Of a stretch of DNA of 64,000 nt, positions 33,980-44,740 are shown piece by piece; the first letter of the stretch is position 1, and every line of letters begins with the position of its first letter. The DNA is from Dichotomocladium elegans (taxonomy: Eukaryota; Mucoromycota; Mucoromycetes; Mucorales; Lichtheimiaceae): positions 558,001 through 622,000 of the forward strand of contig JAIXMN010000004.1 of NCBI GenBank assembly GCA_025716815.1. The letters are read 5' to 3'. The position numbers and the translations under genes are program-made. The notes under the pieces were generated by a model. The model saw only the letters and a list, made by a program, of their open reading frames with translations. It was not told the DNA's origin and ran no database searches.

Positions 33980-34826
33980 TCTAATATCACCACCGCCATT
34001 GACAACGCCGCCTCCAACGTCTCATCGGGACCAGTGAGAAAAGGCAATCGAAGCACTGGCTATAAACCAGATGAGGACAAGATGCTTGTGCATGCTTGGG
34101 TCCGCGTCTCCACGGATGGAATCAGCGGAAACGGCCAGACTGAGAAGGAATTCTGGAGACGCGTCCTGGACGATTACGAGTCCACAGACTGTCTAAGTGG
34201 GGAGGAAGATATTCCCAGCGAGAGGCAGGTGGTCTGGCCAGCCGCTGGCAAAAAATAAAGAAGGAGCTCAGAAATTTCCCGGCTACAAGGTCAGAGCCGA
34301 GCGCGAACGGGGCAGTGGACAGAACGATGGCGACGTCGTAAGTACTTGATCCTAGATGTAGTGGTATATAATATGATAGTGATGATAATTAAATTATGCT
34401 GGAAGTAGAATGTCGCCAAAGACTTGTTCCTGGTGGCGGAAGAAAGAGGTCTTGACTTCGAGTATGTGTGGCCGATCGCGTGTGACCAGCCATACTGGCA
34501 AGACTGGCCGGCGAAAGGAAAGGGCAAGACGTCTAGTGCCGACTCCGGAAATGATGGGTGCCGAGGGTTCTGATGCCCGTCCTGCTGGCCGCAAGCAGCA
34601 GAAGCTGATGGAGGAGCGAAAGCGCAAGTGGGACGAGATCCACGAGAAGAACATCGAGCAAAACGATGCTTTTCTCGTGGAAATGCGCAGGAAGAATACG
34701 CTCCTTCAGGAATTGAAGGAGAACGCGATCATGTCTGTCAACATGTCGACCTTGACAGACATGCGACGTGCATATTATGAGCATATGCAAAAGGAGATAA
34801 TGGAGAAGCGAAACATCGCACAATAA
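33980..34826 (+). pseudogene. PIF/Harbinger accessory ORF1 (Myb/SANT-like, NAM-associated C-terminus), decayed
   Basis: Reads RSTGYKPDEDKMLVHAWVRV and EKEFWRRVLDDY (SANT/trihelix DNA-binding type). Then, with frame changes, come LASRWQKIKKELRNF, PGYKVRAERERGSGQNDGDV, a probable intron (34338-34409), VAKDLFLVAEERGLDFEYVW, and finally the coiled coil KQQKLMEERKRKWDEIHEKN to EIMEKRNIAQ. This order matches the DNA-binding partner ORF of Harbinger elements. At least two frameshifts disable it. It ends 9 bp before the end of the oppositely oriented transposase. Confidence 0.7.
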
Positions 34827-34835
34827 AAAAAATGT

Positions 34836-35915
34836 TTATTCTTGATTCTCCCGCATTTGCCACAGATGATGCGAAAGGTCTGTTCGTAGTTGCATGGAGA
34901 TATTCCGATCCTTGATCATCCTGTCGCGGCCAGTCAACTCTTCAAGATTATTATTATCTTGACGGGAAACCAGGACGACAGTATCTTCTTCGTGAAGATA
35001 CTGCGGGTCACCATGATTGCGCTCATCCTCAACGATCATGTTATGCACGATAATGCATGCCTTCATGACCTTTTCATGGCCGGGATGTTTCCACAATCTT
35101 GCTGGTCTGGAAATGATTTGGAAGCGGCTTTGAAGAACCCCGAAAGATCTCTCGATATATTTACGTACCCTTTCATGCATCGTAAAAATACTATAAAGGA
35201 AACAACTCCATCTTAGGAACAGACGTACGAAAATAGTATAACTGCATACCTGTTCGCCCTGTCCTCTTGGTTCAGCGTACGCCTGAACAATGGTCGACCA
35301 TTTTGGATATATTCTATCCGCCAAATAGTAACCCATCGAATACTTGTTGTTGTTGATAGTGAATTCGACAGGAGGGAGACGCCCAGCACGATGTTATCCA
35401 TTATATTGGATCTATTCAAGACACTGATATCATTCGGAGTTCGAGGTTGCCCAAAAAGGCATGCAAATCCATAAATCGCTTAAAGCAGCTGCTTCAAGGA
35501 TTACTGTTGGCGAGTTCTCCTTGCCCGGAAAACTGGCCGTGCCACGCAGTTGGGCTATTTTTTCCATACCCAATGCATGCAATCTAGCGAGCCAAGCATT
35601 CCTGGAAAGCCGCGTTTGGCATTCGCTGACAGTAGCTTCTCCAGGTCGGATGCATCTGGGGAGCGAAGGTACTGGGCACCAAATACTTTGATAACGCCAG
35701 AGCAGAACCTCTTCAGAAGGTTTGGAGTTCTGGGGCCTTGCAAGAGTTCATTGCATACAACTCCTCTTCTCCTGGAGCAAACACTGCTTCCACAGCCTTT
35801 TCTCTCCGCAAGAATCGCGAGCATGCTACGAGAACCGGCCACAAGATTGCTTCATTCCAAGATATCTCGGAATGTAACGGGTTCACCACTCCAGAGTAAA
35901 GATTGCCGATACTAA
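34836..35915 (-). pseudogene. PIF/Harbinger transposase, decayed
   Basis: Segments in order on the minus strand: LKRFCSGVIKVFGAQYLRSP, FPGMLGSLDCMHWVWKNSPT (first catalytic Asp), WHGQFSGQGEL, a degraded stretch corresponding to the second Asp, SMGYYLADRIYPKWSTIVQA, and MHERVRKYIERSFGVLQSRF (catalytic Glu), KACIIVHNMIVEDERN. A 60-nt insert after AEPRGQGEQ looks like a former intron that is now one base off frame. Stops and frameshifts occur near 35460-35530. The N-terminus is missing. Confidence 0.78.
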
Positions 35916-36639
35916 AGTAGCAAATCAGCCTGAATAATGTGCAGCAAGAGGGAGAGGGTGTGTACGTTACACTGCTGAAACAATGGCTTTTACAAACAGA
36001 AGTTTGTTACGCAAATGGCTACTAGCATTTTTCCTTCCGTCTTTCCAACTGCATCTCCAAGGTCATCAAGCTTCTTCTAATGCATTGCCTTTATGTCAAT
36101 ATTGAAGCTTTAAAGAAAAGAGGATGGCCACATACCGCATCTAGAATCCCATCGATATTTGCAGCTTCTCTTGTTTGTAGAGCTGCTTCCTGACAATTAT
36201 TTGGATGCCATGATATACATCGACGGGGATGTATTCCCATCTGTGAACACTTTCGCCACACCATGGGACACCGCTGGTTTCTGGATTGTAAACCATGTTA
36301 ACTATAGTAAGCGCGCGATATACCAGCAGATCTTTACATCCACGCAGTCTGTACGCTGGTTGTAGCTATAACGACAACCGGCCGAACTTTCAGACAAGCC
36401 GGCATATTGTGAGCTGGTTGTTTTGCAGAAGCATGCTCTCCTCCGACTCTAATATTTTGGACGAGGCACAATATCTCCTGGTCTTATGGAGTGCCTCTCG
36501 GAATTAATCCCTTATCTGAGTGTACAGACACTTGCGAGTGGTAAGCGTCATCAATGATTTCACATCTGATTCGTCATATAGAGTGTTTGCTAAATGACAA
36601 TTGCTCGTCAAACATGTCTCTTACAAAAGCAGGTCGCAA
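35916..36639. other. Stretch between Harbinger and pogo relics
   Basis: No recognisable coding segment on either strand. AT-rich. Likely decayed repeat DNA. Confidence 0.35.
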
Positions 36640-37814
36640 AAAAACGTACCTTCACCCTGTGTAGTTTCTCCCAAGAAGAGGTCAACCTTTTCATTTATCG
36701 TAAGCATCTCATGGATGCCTGAATTCTCCTCATCCAAAGAGACAGGAACTTTTTTCTTCGCCAAAGAGCTCACTAAAAAGGGAGATGCGTTGCTCGTCAT
36801 TCTCTACTTGCTCCTCAGTGCTACCGTGATCCATATCGGAGCTACCAACATCACTGAGGAGGCCTGTGTGTCTCCAACAATTCGTAATGGTTTCCTTGAT
36901 GATGCGTGATCATGCGACAAGGACATAGTTAAACGCTTGCTTCAAACTGATCTTGAATAGATCGTCATGACAATATCGGGGGACTTTATCTAAGGCATTA
37001 ATCATGAGACTTGACCTATTGTACAGTATTAATGTAAGCTTTGTAGTATCTCATCACACAAAACCTATAGAAACCATACTGGTACTTAACCTTGACACTG
37101 TTTATGATCCGAGCATCAAAAGGTTGAAAATGCGAAGTCGCGTCGGCTGATAGGAAGCACAGCTCAAGGTTCTTGAATGTGATATCAAGGCCAACATGAG
37201 ATGGAGCATTGTCCAGAAGGAGTAGAAGCTTTTCACCACGATATCGCACACCCAAAATTTTGTCAATCTTCACTAAGATCTTCCGAAACAGAAGTGATAG
37301 CTGTGCCCGCATCGAGAAACGAATACATCATATTTAATTAACAGCTAAAGATATATTGCACATTGCTCGCCTCTCCATGCATCGGACGCGACTTCAAGTT
37401 GTGTCGTTGCATGAATTTTGTCATCCGTGTATCCGAAAACTTGAAGTTTGGGCCCAGGATAATGTTCATCCTTTTCGCCTGGGTCCTTGCTTCTAGTTCC
37501 AATAGTAAACGGCTGACGGGAGCCCCCGCTGCTGCCATTTCTTTCACAAACTGAGCGAGGATTTCTTCTAGTTGCAGAAGGTCAGGCTTCTTGCCACGTT
37601 TTGCAGAAAGCTCGGTGTCTGACATCTCCATCAGCTTGCTGTGCAGCTTGAAAATGTCACTGATAGTTGAGGAACCTGGCTCTTTCTCAAGCTTATACCG
37701 CTCTTTGATCCATGCTGCTAGGACCTTGGCCTTGCTTTCTCTTGTTCTAGGTAAGATTTGTGCATAAACGCACAACTGCATCTTTTGAGCTTTCGTTAGA
37801 GCTCCTCTTGACAT
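36640..37814 (-). pseudogene. pogo/CENP-B-type transposase with central deletion
   Basis: The 5' part (from MSRGALTKAQKMQL) shows the psq/CENPB N-terminal HTH (KAQKMQLCVYAQ, STISDIF) and second HTH (FKFSDTRMTKFMQRHNLKSR). After only about 26 bp comes the DDE_1 C-terminal half: LLLLLDNAPSHVG (second catalytic Asp), ATSHFQPFDARIINSVKVKY and, past a stop, IIKETITNCWRHTGLLSDVG. The segment with the first catalytic Asp, usually 100 or more residues, is gone. It is therefore an internally deleted, dead copy. Confidence 0.75.
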
Positions 37815-38240
37815 GGAAAGTATTGTTTGAGAAAGACAGTGAATCGTGTCCTGCAGGATTAACTTCCAATATAAACATTTTTTGAGGCACAGCACTGCGG
37901 ATATAATTTATTAACCTCTACCAACTGATCTCGAGGCAGATGGAACCCGGCGGTATATCACGCGCTTACTGTACTCACTTTGCAAGATATATATATAGGC
38001 AGTACAGCGAGTTGTGTCAGTCGCAATAACTTCCATGTGGCAAGCTCTATAAATCTTGCTGTAGGAAAAATTGAGACCGCACAAGGTACCGGAGAGCTGG
38101 GAATATTAACCATAGCCAACCAGACATCACGATTAGTCATTGATGTGACTATCTCAGCCTGGTTTTAAACTTTGAATCATTTTCTTTTTGATAGGCCCAA
38201 CTCTGGCTTCTCCTTTCAAACTAAGCCCTCCATTTCTGAA
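37815..38240. other. Boundary between pogo relic and SNO1
   Basis: Includes an inverted repeat CTGTACT...AGTACAG (37969-38007) with a TA run in its loop. pogo-type terminal repeats often start CAGTACAG, so this may mark the element's end. The remainder is the promoter of SNO1. Confidence 0.35.
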
Positions 38241-38945
38241 ATGACGAACCAAACTACCATCAAAGTTGGCGTTCTCGGTACGTAAATGGCTAAAACTGAT
38301 TGTGAAACGATCCTGGTCTCATTGCTCTGTTCCTTCTTAGCCTTGCAGGGTGCTTTCCTCGAGCATATCAATATGCTGAAGGATCTGCCTGAGGTCTCCG
38401 AGGCGATCCCGGTGCGCACCGTTGAGCAGCTTTCATCGGTTGATGCGCTTATCATTCCCGGAGGCGAATCAACTTCCATGGGTATCATTGCTGAGCGATG
38501 GAATCTCTTGGAGCCCCTTCGTGCCTTTGTGAAGGAGAAGCCCACCTGGGGAACATGCGCTGGTATGATCATGCTCGCTCAGGAGGCCAACAGCGCTAAG
38601 AAGGGTGGTCAGCAGCTCTTGGGAGGTCTTGGGATTCGTGTGAACCGTAATCAGTTTGGCACGCAGAAGGACTCGTTCGGCACACTGCTTCATATGCCCG
38701 AGGTTGTTGGTGAAGAGCCATTCCACGCCATCTTCATCCGCGCGCCTGTTATTGCAGAGATCCTATCCGATGATGTCAAAGTACTTGCTCGCCTGGAGCG
38801 ACAAGTCGGCGATACGACGGCAGAGACGATCGTTGCTGTGCAACAAGGCCACCTCTTAGCAACTGCATTCCATCCTGAGCTAACCCATGACAACCGTCTT
38901 CATGCATTCTTTGTGAAGATGGCACTCAAGTCCTTCCAGCAATAG
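38241..38945 (+). CDS. SNO1: Pyridoxal 5'-phosphate synthase glutaminase subunit (PDX2/SNO1)
   Basis: Two exons, 38241-38277 and 38341-38945 (63-nt intron, phase 1), give 213 residues. The class I glutaminase hydrolyses glutamine and passes ammonia to the PDX1/SNZ subunit for vitamin B6 synthesis. Signatures: VGVLALQGAFLEH across the splice, IIPGGESTSM (oxyanion hole), TWGTCAGMIML with nucleophile C85, and FHPELT with the catalytic His and Glu. Length is typical. In yeast SNO1 sits beside SNZ1; here no PDX1 gene is in the window, and the upstream neighbour is a transposon relic. Confidence 0.96.
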
Positions 38946-39074
38946 ACAAGAGCCCTATATACGCCCGCATACTCCGTTAACATACCCTTATAGAATGGAT
39001 GGAGGCAGGAAAACAATTATTGTGTAGAATAAGTAGAATGTAAAAAAAAAATTGTATGTACAACAAGCGTGGGA

Positions 39075-40519
39075 TTATTTTTTCTCGTTAATAACGGTAG
39101 AAGAATCCGGATAACTCTGAATTGGGATGCTGGGCTTGGTGGATGAAAAGGCCTTGGCGTATGAATAGACAACCCCTGCCACGAATCCTGCATTATAGTA
39201 ATGTCGTGTCAAGTCAACCGAATGATGATCAATCCTAATCAATATCTTCCTCAGCAAATTTACCAATGAAAATTGCAGCGACATTGCTCAACGTGGCTGG
39301 GTCGTTGAAGAAAACGATGCCAGAAATGGCAATAGGTAACTTGTTGAGCGATCCTACCATCGAATACGTCGTGGACGAGGTGGTGCGTACACACCATGCT
39401 GAAGCATACGACATTGCAAAAGCTGAGGTTCCTGAGAAGACGATCGCCCACATAATAACCTGGCGTTGATCAGGTGGGCTTATGACACATAAAACATCGA
39501 TATTTCCGCAAAGGATAAGTATAATGAGGCTTCGTTCTTTCTGCATTCATCAGCTTACAAATTAATTGCGAAGTTCTCAGCCGACCAGCTTTCGAGCAGA
39601 AGACTCGGGATAATCAGAATGGGAATAGACAGCAGATTATTGTAGTAAACTGTGTCGAAGTCTTGAAAGTTCGTCAGCTTGATACGCTTGCGCATGTACA
39701 GCACAAACGCAGCTGATGAAAAGCAATTGAAAACCATCCAAAAGTACCCAACAATGGGGACGATCGGGGTCTGGCTGCGGTACACGTGTGTCATCGAAAT
39801 AAGCGTTTTGGAAATATCATTCCAACCGGCGATCGTAGATGATAAGGTCTTAATTTCCAGCGTACAAAAAATTGGGGCAGAAGGAGTGTAAATTTTGGAC
39901 TTCCTCTGAGAAACCATGCTGCATCATCACATACCATCAACGCGAAGGACAGCATCATTAGACCAGTGACGCTTCCACCGAACCAAAGGACCTCTCCGTA
40001 AGCAATCAGGATGATTGTCAGATTCTTGAAGATTGTGTATATCGGGATAGGCAGGAACTGGAGCGCCTTGGACCCGGTATAGATCATAGCAACTAAGAAA
40101 ATTGTAATGGGAAACCATTTTCTGGCCTCCTCGCTACTGTACCCGCGGAATTTTATCAGGTTGAGAAACTTGAACGTTTGGAGAAGAGCGACGGTAACAG
40201 CGCTCTGTTTTTGCGCTGTGCGGTGAGGATCAGGAATAAAATTACCCAAGGGTTTTTGGCTCAGTCCCATTAACTGTACCTGCACGGCCAACATCAGGAA
40301 TACCATGTTAAACGAGCCACTGACGACATACTTGTTCGTAACGGTCATAACGATACTGGCTACGCAATAGCATACTATGGGAAGGGCTGTTTGCACGATG
40401 GATGGCAGGTTGACATGGCGCGCTGGCACGAGTGTAGACTTGGGCATCCGTACGCCTTCCACACTCAACTTATTATCAGGAAGAGCGTGAACTTCCTTGT
40501 TGAATATAAAATTTGCCAT
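39075..40519 (-). CDS. VRG4: Golgi GDP-mannose transporter
   Basis: Five exons: 40519-40280, 40204-39935, 39848-39559, 39478-39264 and 39187-39075, giving 375 residues. It antiports GDP-mannose into the Golgi lumen for mannosylation of proteins and lipids. Multiple membrane segments are seen, with the Vrg4 blocks [40 protein letters not shown], the FYNN-type motif as YYNNLLSIP, and the GALNK nucleotide-binding motif as [12 protein letters not shown]. Both motifs carry conservative changes (F to Y, A to S). The last exon encodes [13 protein letters not shown]. Together with the GT62 gene it completes a substrate-to-enzyme pair for mannan, though the two are about 39 kb apart. Confidence 0.95.
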
Positions 40520-41083
40520 GAAAGATGCGAAGGTTACCTTGGGAACTGTTCCTAATGATATTAAATAGCTTTACAGCGCTAAGATATGGAAGTATCTTGA
40601 TTTGAAATCTATCAACATATGCAGTCGTCAATGAAATGTGGAATGGTTGAAGGACTGGGATGGGAGAGACATTTAGTTGTCAAGGAGATTGTTATTTAAT
40701 TCCAGCTTATACACCAGAACTGAAAGGTTGTGAAACTACAAACATGAAAGCAAATATTTTGACCATTCTATCGTGTCATTCGGTTCCTGCAGGACCGTGT
40801 TGTCCTTCAGGGTACATCTGCCTTCAGTAGCATGTATCCAAAAATTGGTCTTATCATCGGTTGTGAACGCCTATGTTGCGGTATGTCAAACCAAAGATGA
40901 CCCAACCTGGGAATAACTTAATCATTTTGCCGCCCCACTGCTTTTTTTTTTCCTGTTAAAGGGAAAAAGGGATCACAAAAAATTTAGCAAATGGCATTGA
41001 ACTTCATTAGTAAGGACGTTTCCCACCGCCCTATATAAAGAGCAGTACGGAGCAGCACATACTCATCCGTATGCTTACTTCGT
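40520..41083. other. Divergent intergenic region with TATA box
   Basis: Lies between the GDP-mannose transporter (minus) and the acyl-CoA ligase (plus). TATATAAA at 41032-41039 is 45-52 bp before the ligase ATG. Confidence 0.5.
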
Positions 41084-43115
41084 ATGACCGTCTACAAATC
41101 TCACTACCAGCCTATCCCGCTCCCAGACGTCGATCTCTACACCTTCCTTTTCTCTGAAAACAAGTACACTACTCGGGTCCCCGAGAACCGCAAGGTTGTC
41201 ATCGACGGACCCTCTGGCCGGTCCTTGACACGCAGCCAAGTTCGTGAACTCTCGGCCCGACTTGCGACTGGTTGGATTGAGAAAGTGGGACTCAGAAAGG
41301 GCGATGTCGTTGCCAGTTTTGCGCCCAACCAGTACGACCATATTGTGGTTTATGCATCCCTTTTAGCAGCAAAGTGCACCATCACACCAGGGTAAGTGTA
41401 TTTTTTATTAATACCTGGACCCCTCCACTCCGAGAACAAATCCGTCAAAGATCTAAGTAAAAAACGTGTTCGCGCTGCAGGAATCCGTCGTACACTGAAG
41501 GTAAAAAAAAAAACTAACTACCGCAATACATCCGCCAAAGCACTCACCAAATGGGGGGGGGCCATTAGCTGAGTTCCTGCATCAAATTTCCAATTCCGGT
41601 TCTCAGGCACTCATCACAGTGCCCGAACTTCTGCCGATCCTTCTCAAGGTCTGCGACAAAGTTGGGATCCCCAGAAATCGCATCTTTCTCTACGGCGAAA
41701 AGGATGTTCAAGGCATTCCCTCGGTTTATTCAATTATGACCGACCGTCCTATTGAATACCCCATCCAGGGGTTGAGCTCCAAAGACGACGTCGCTTTTAT
41801 TTGCTACTCCAGCGGCACGACGGGTCTCGCAAAGGGAGTCATGCTCACCCACCGCAACTTAATCTCCCAGACGTTATTAATGATTGGTATGGATGAGGAG
41901 GAGCGCATTGATGATGTTGCTCTCGGATTCCTACCTTTTTATCACATTTTTGGTCTTTCCGTCCTCTGCTTGAACGCCTTTTACAAGATGCAGACTGTGG
42001 TTATCATCCCCAGGTTCGAACTCCAGATGTTCTGTGAACTAATAGAAAAGTACAAGGTCACTCTTGTTAGCATTGTACCTCCTGTTGGTAAGTGAGATTG
42101 GTGAATAGGATATATATATATATAAGCATTGTCTGACTCACGGCAATATTTTCTATAATATAAAGCCGTTGCGCTTGCCAAGCACCCTCTTGTGGCGAAG
42201 TATGACTTGAGCTCAATCCGAACATTGGGTTGCGGTGCGGCTCCCCTCGGAAAGGAACACATCGATGCCCTGAGCAAACGGCTGCCTGCTACTTTGAAGC
42301 AAGGATACGGTATGACCGAAACCACAAGTGGTGTAATTGCCCAAGGTCCAAGCGGCGGCACCCCGGGTTCAATTGGTATCCTCGGCCCCAATATGGAATG
42401 CAAGATCGTCGACGAGAAGGGAAATGGTAAGAAAACAAGCGAACTGACGTTGGCCAGGAGTGGATGAGCTGCAAGAGAGAGAGAAAAGTAACTGGGTTAT
42501 ACAAATTTTTTGACAGCCCTGGGGGACGACCAGGAAGGTGAACTGTTGCTACGTGGTCCCAGTATTATGAAGGGTTACTTGAACAATCCCGAGGCAAATG
42601 CAGAGACTTTCACCGAAGATGGTTGGATGCGCACTGGTGATATATGCAAATTTGATAGCACAGTCCAGGAATTCTTCATCGTGGATCGTCTGAAGGAGTT
42701 GATAAAGTACAAGGGCTTCCAAGTTGCTCCTGCAGGTACCTGAAACATTGGGCTATCTCGGTGTAATAATGTCTTCCCATTTAATTTCTCGGTTTCTTTT
42801 ACAGAATTGGAGGCGTTGCTGCTTAGCATGCCTGAAGTAGCAGACGTCTGTGTTATCGGTGTATACAGTTCCGCCGATGCCACTGAATTCCCACGCGCTT
42901 ACATTGTACCTCAGGCTGGCGTCAAAGCCGACCAAGAACTGGCAAAGAAGATTACAGACTTTGTTGCATCGCGTGTCACCAACCATAAGAAACTGCGTGG
43001 TGGCGTACGCTTCTTGGACGCAATTCCCAAAAGCAATAGTGGAAAGATTCTCAGACGCCAAGTCCGAGATATGGCGAAGAAGGAGGAAGCGCTTAATGCA
43101 AAAGCCAAGTTGTAA
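41084..43115 (+). CDS. Peroxisomal acyl-CoA synthetase / 4-coumarate-CoA ligase-like enzyme
   Basis: Six exons: 41084-41391, 41481-41500, 41569-42087, 42166-42426, 42517-42735 and 42805-43115, giving 545 residues. ANL-family enzyme that activates a carboxylic acid with ATP and transfers it to CoA. Motifs: AMP-binding P-loop [36 protein letters not shown], the hinge region [10 protein letters not shown] and [20 protein letters not shown], and the catalytic Lys in [11 protein letters not shown]. The protein ends in AKL, a peroxisomal PTS1 signal. The 20-nt second exon (encoding NPSYTE) restores the conserved TPGNPSYT-E motif. The substrate, fatty or aromatic acid, cannot be told from sequence. 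Confidence 0.94.
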
Positions 43116-44740
43116 ATCATCCTGTTTTTGTATATCCTGTATTAGTAATACTTCCTGTAAATTCCTCTATTCATTTGCTTTAAAGCAAACCCAAAGATGC
43201 ATGTTTTCAGCTGCTTTGCGGGAACTGATAACAGCAAGTCACAATTTGTCAAAAGAGAGAAGATTGTGTAGAATACATATCTCTCTAAAGCGCAGACCTC
43301 CTTTCATCCTGCTGTACGGGTTTTATACATGAATCAATAATCAGCGCTAATATCTATGAGATGGATTAACGGTTTAGAAGCTGTATGAAATTACCCGCAA
43401 AATTGAAAAACAGCCTATATCATGACTCAGAGCGGAAGCGATCCAGACACCAGCAATGATAGGATTCACAAGACCACCTGCAAAATTTCTTATTCCAAGG
43501 ATAATCTATCACTACATATTTTGCGTCGCATTGCATGACAAATGCGGTATATACATACCGACAGCAGTAATAATTGACATGTTCTATTGCAAATCATCTT
43601 GCTGAGGAAATGTGTATATACTACTCGATAAGAATATTCTACTGCCTAACATAGCGATTTTATTTGAGTGGACTATAAGGCTGTTATGATTGACACCGAA
43701 TTTGTATTATTAGCAATACGCAATGCAATTAGAGATGGGTGGCGAAGGAAAGCCTATGAAAAAACTCTGTTTATATGTGTGCCAAAGCTCAACCACCGGA
43801 GGAAGTGATGGCAGAAATTGCCAGGCATATTTGCTCGTGACCGAATAGCTAAAAGGAATATCATTGAAAGCAAGGTCCTAACGAGCACATCATATCGAGG
43901 AAGATAGAAAAATTGCCGAGACAGTCTGGAGTTACAAACGAAGAAATAATAGCAGGAACACTATCCCGGCTTTCTTATGGCTATATTGGACAATATGAAG
44001 TATGAATATATGAAGCCCCGCTTTTGCTAAATGAGATCGGTGAGCCTTACCTTCTCTGATGCGCTTTTGACTCAAATCCTATTGGGCAATTCTGATCAAT
44101 CGTTGAGAGCATAGACGACGCAATACTGGGACATCAATAATGCGAATAAGCGGAGCAACAGATAGATCTGCTGTGATTTTTGCCACATACACACCTCAAT
44201 ACGGCTTGCTGTTGTGTCGGGATGCAAACCAAAGGGTATGGAGAGAGGTTGATATTCTCAGTAGTCTTCCAAAGTCTTTTTATCCTACGGATACAATGAC
44301 TTTAATGAAAATAAAAGGTGGCGACCCAATCTTTGCGGACTTTTGCACTACACCTCTCAAATAGAGTGCTTCGGCCATAGATGAAACAAAAAGTCCAATT
44401 CGTCAAGTTCCTTTCCCCAAAGTCGGATCCTCATTCAAGGCTGTCTGATCGGTTCATCACTCCCTCTCTCATATTATATTATGTAGAACCTGTAGACGAA
44501 TCCAATATCAGTGAGACGTCGATAATAATTATAAGATAGAGTATTAAATTCGGTGTATATTGAGGATCTATAATAATGGCTGCAGTAGATGTTTTATCCT
44601 GCAGATAAAATCATTTATCCACAACAGGTGGATTGCGTGATCGGTTTCAAACCCAGCACGAAATAAAATGAATGATCTCTCATGGAGATTCAGCTGACAA
44701 CTTTGCTTCCCGCGGTTTGACTTTTCTTTCTCGGCACCCC
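43116..44740. other. AT-rich gene-free stretch
   Basis: No recognised gene. A 74-codon ORF (44140-44364) is unsupported. An upstream in-frame ATG at 44672 could lengthen the cysteine synthase by 23 residues. Confidence 0.4.

Noticed and set aside
34836..35336. Intact Harbinger transposase ORF reading through the GEQ insert
   Set aside because: The 20-residue insert has splice-like ends and is absent from the family pattern; upstream stops show the gene is dead anyway.
42010..42030. B-box-like GGTTCGAACTCC
   Set aside because: Lies within conserved coding sequence of the acyl-CoA ligase, without any cloverleaf.
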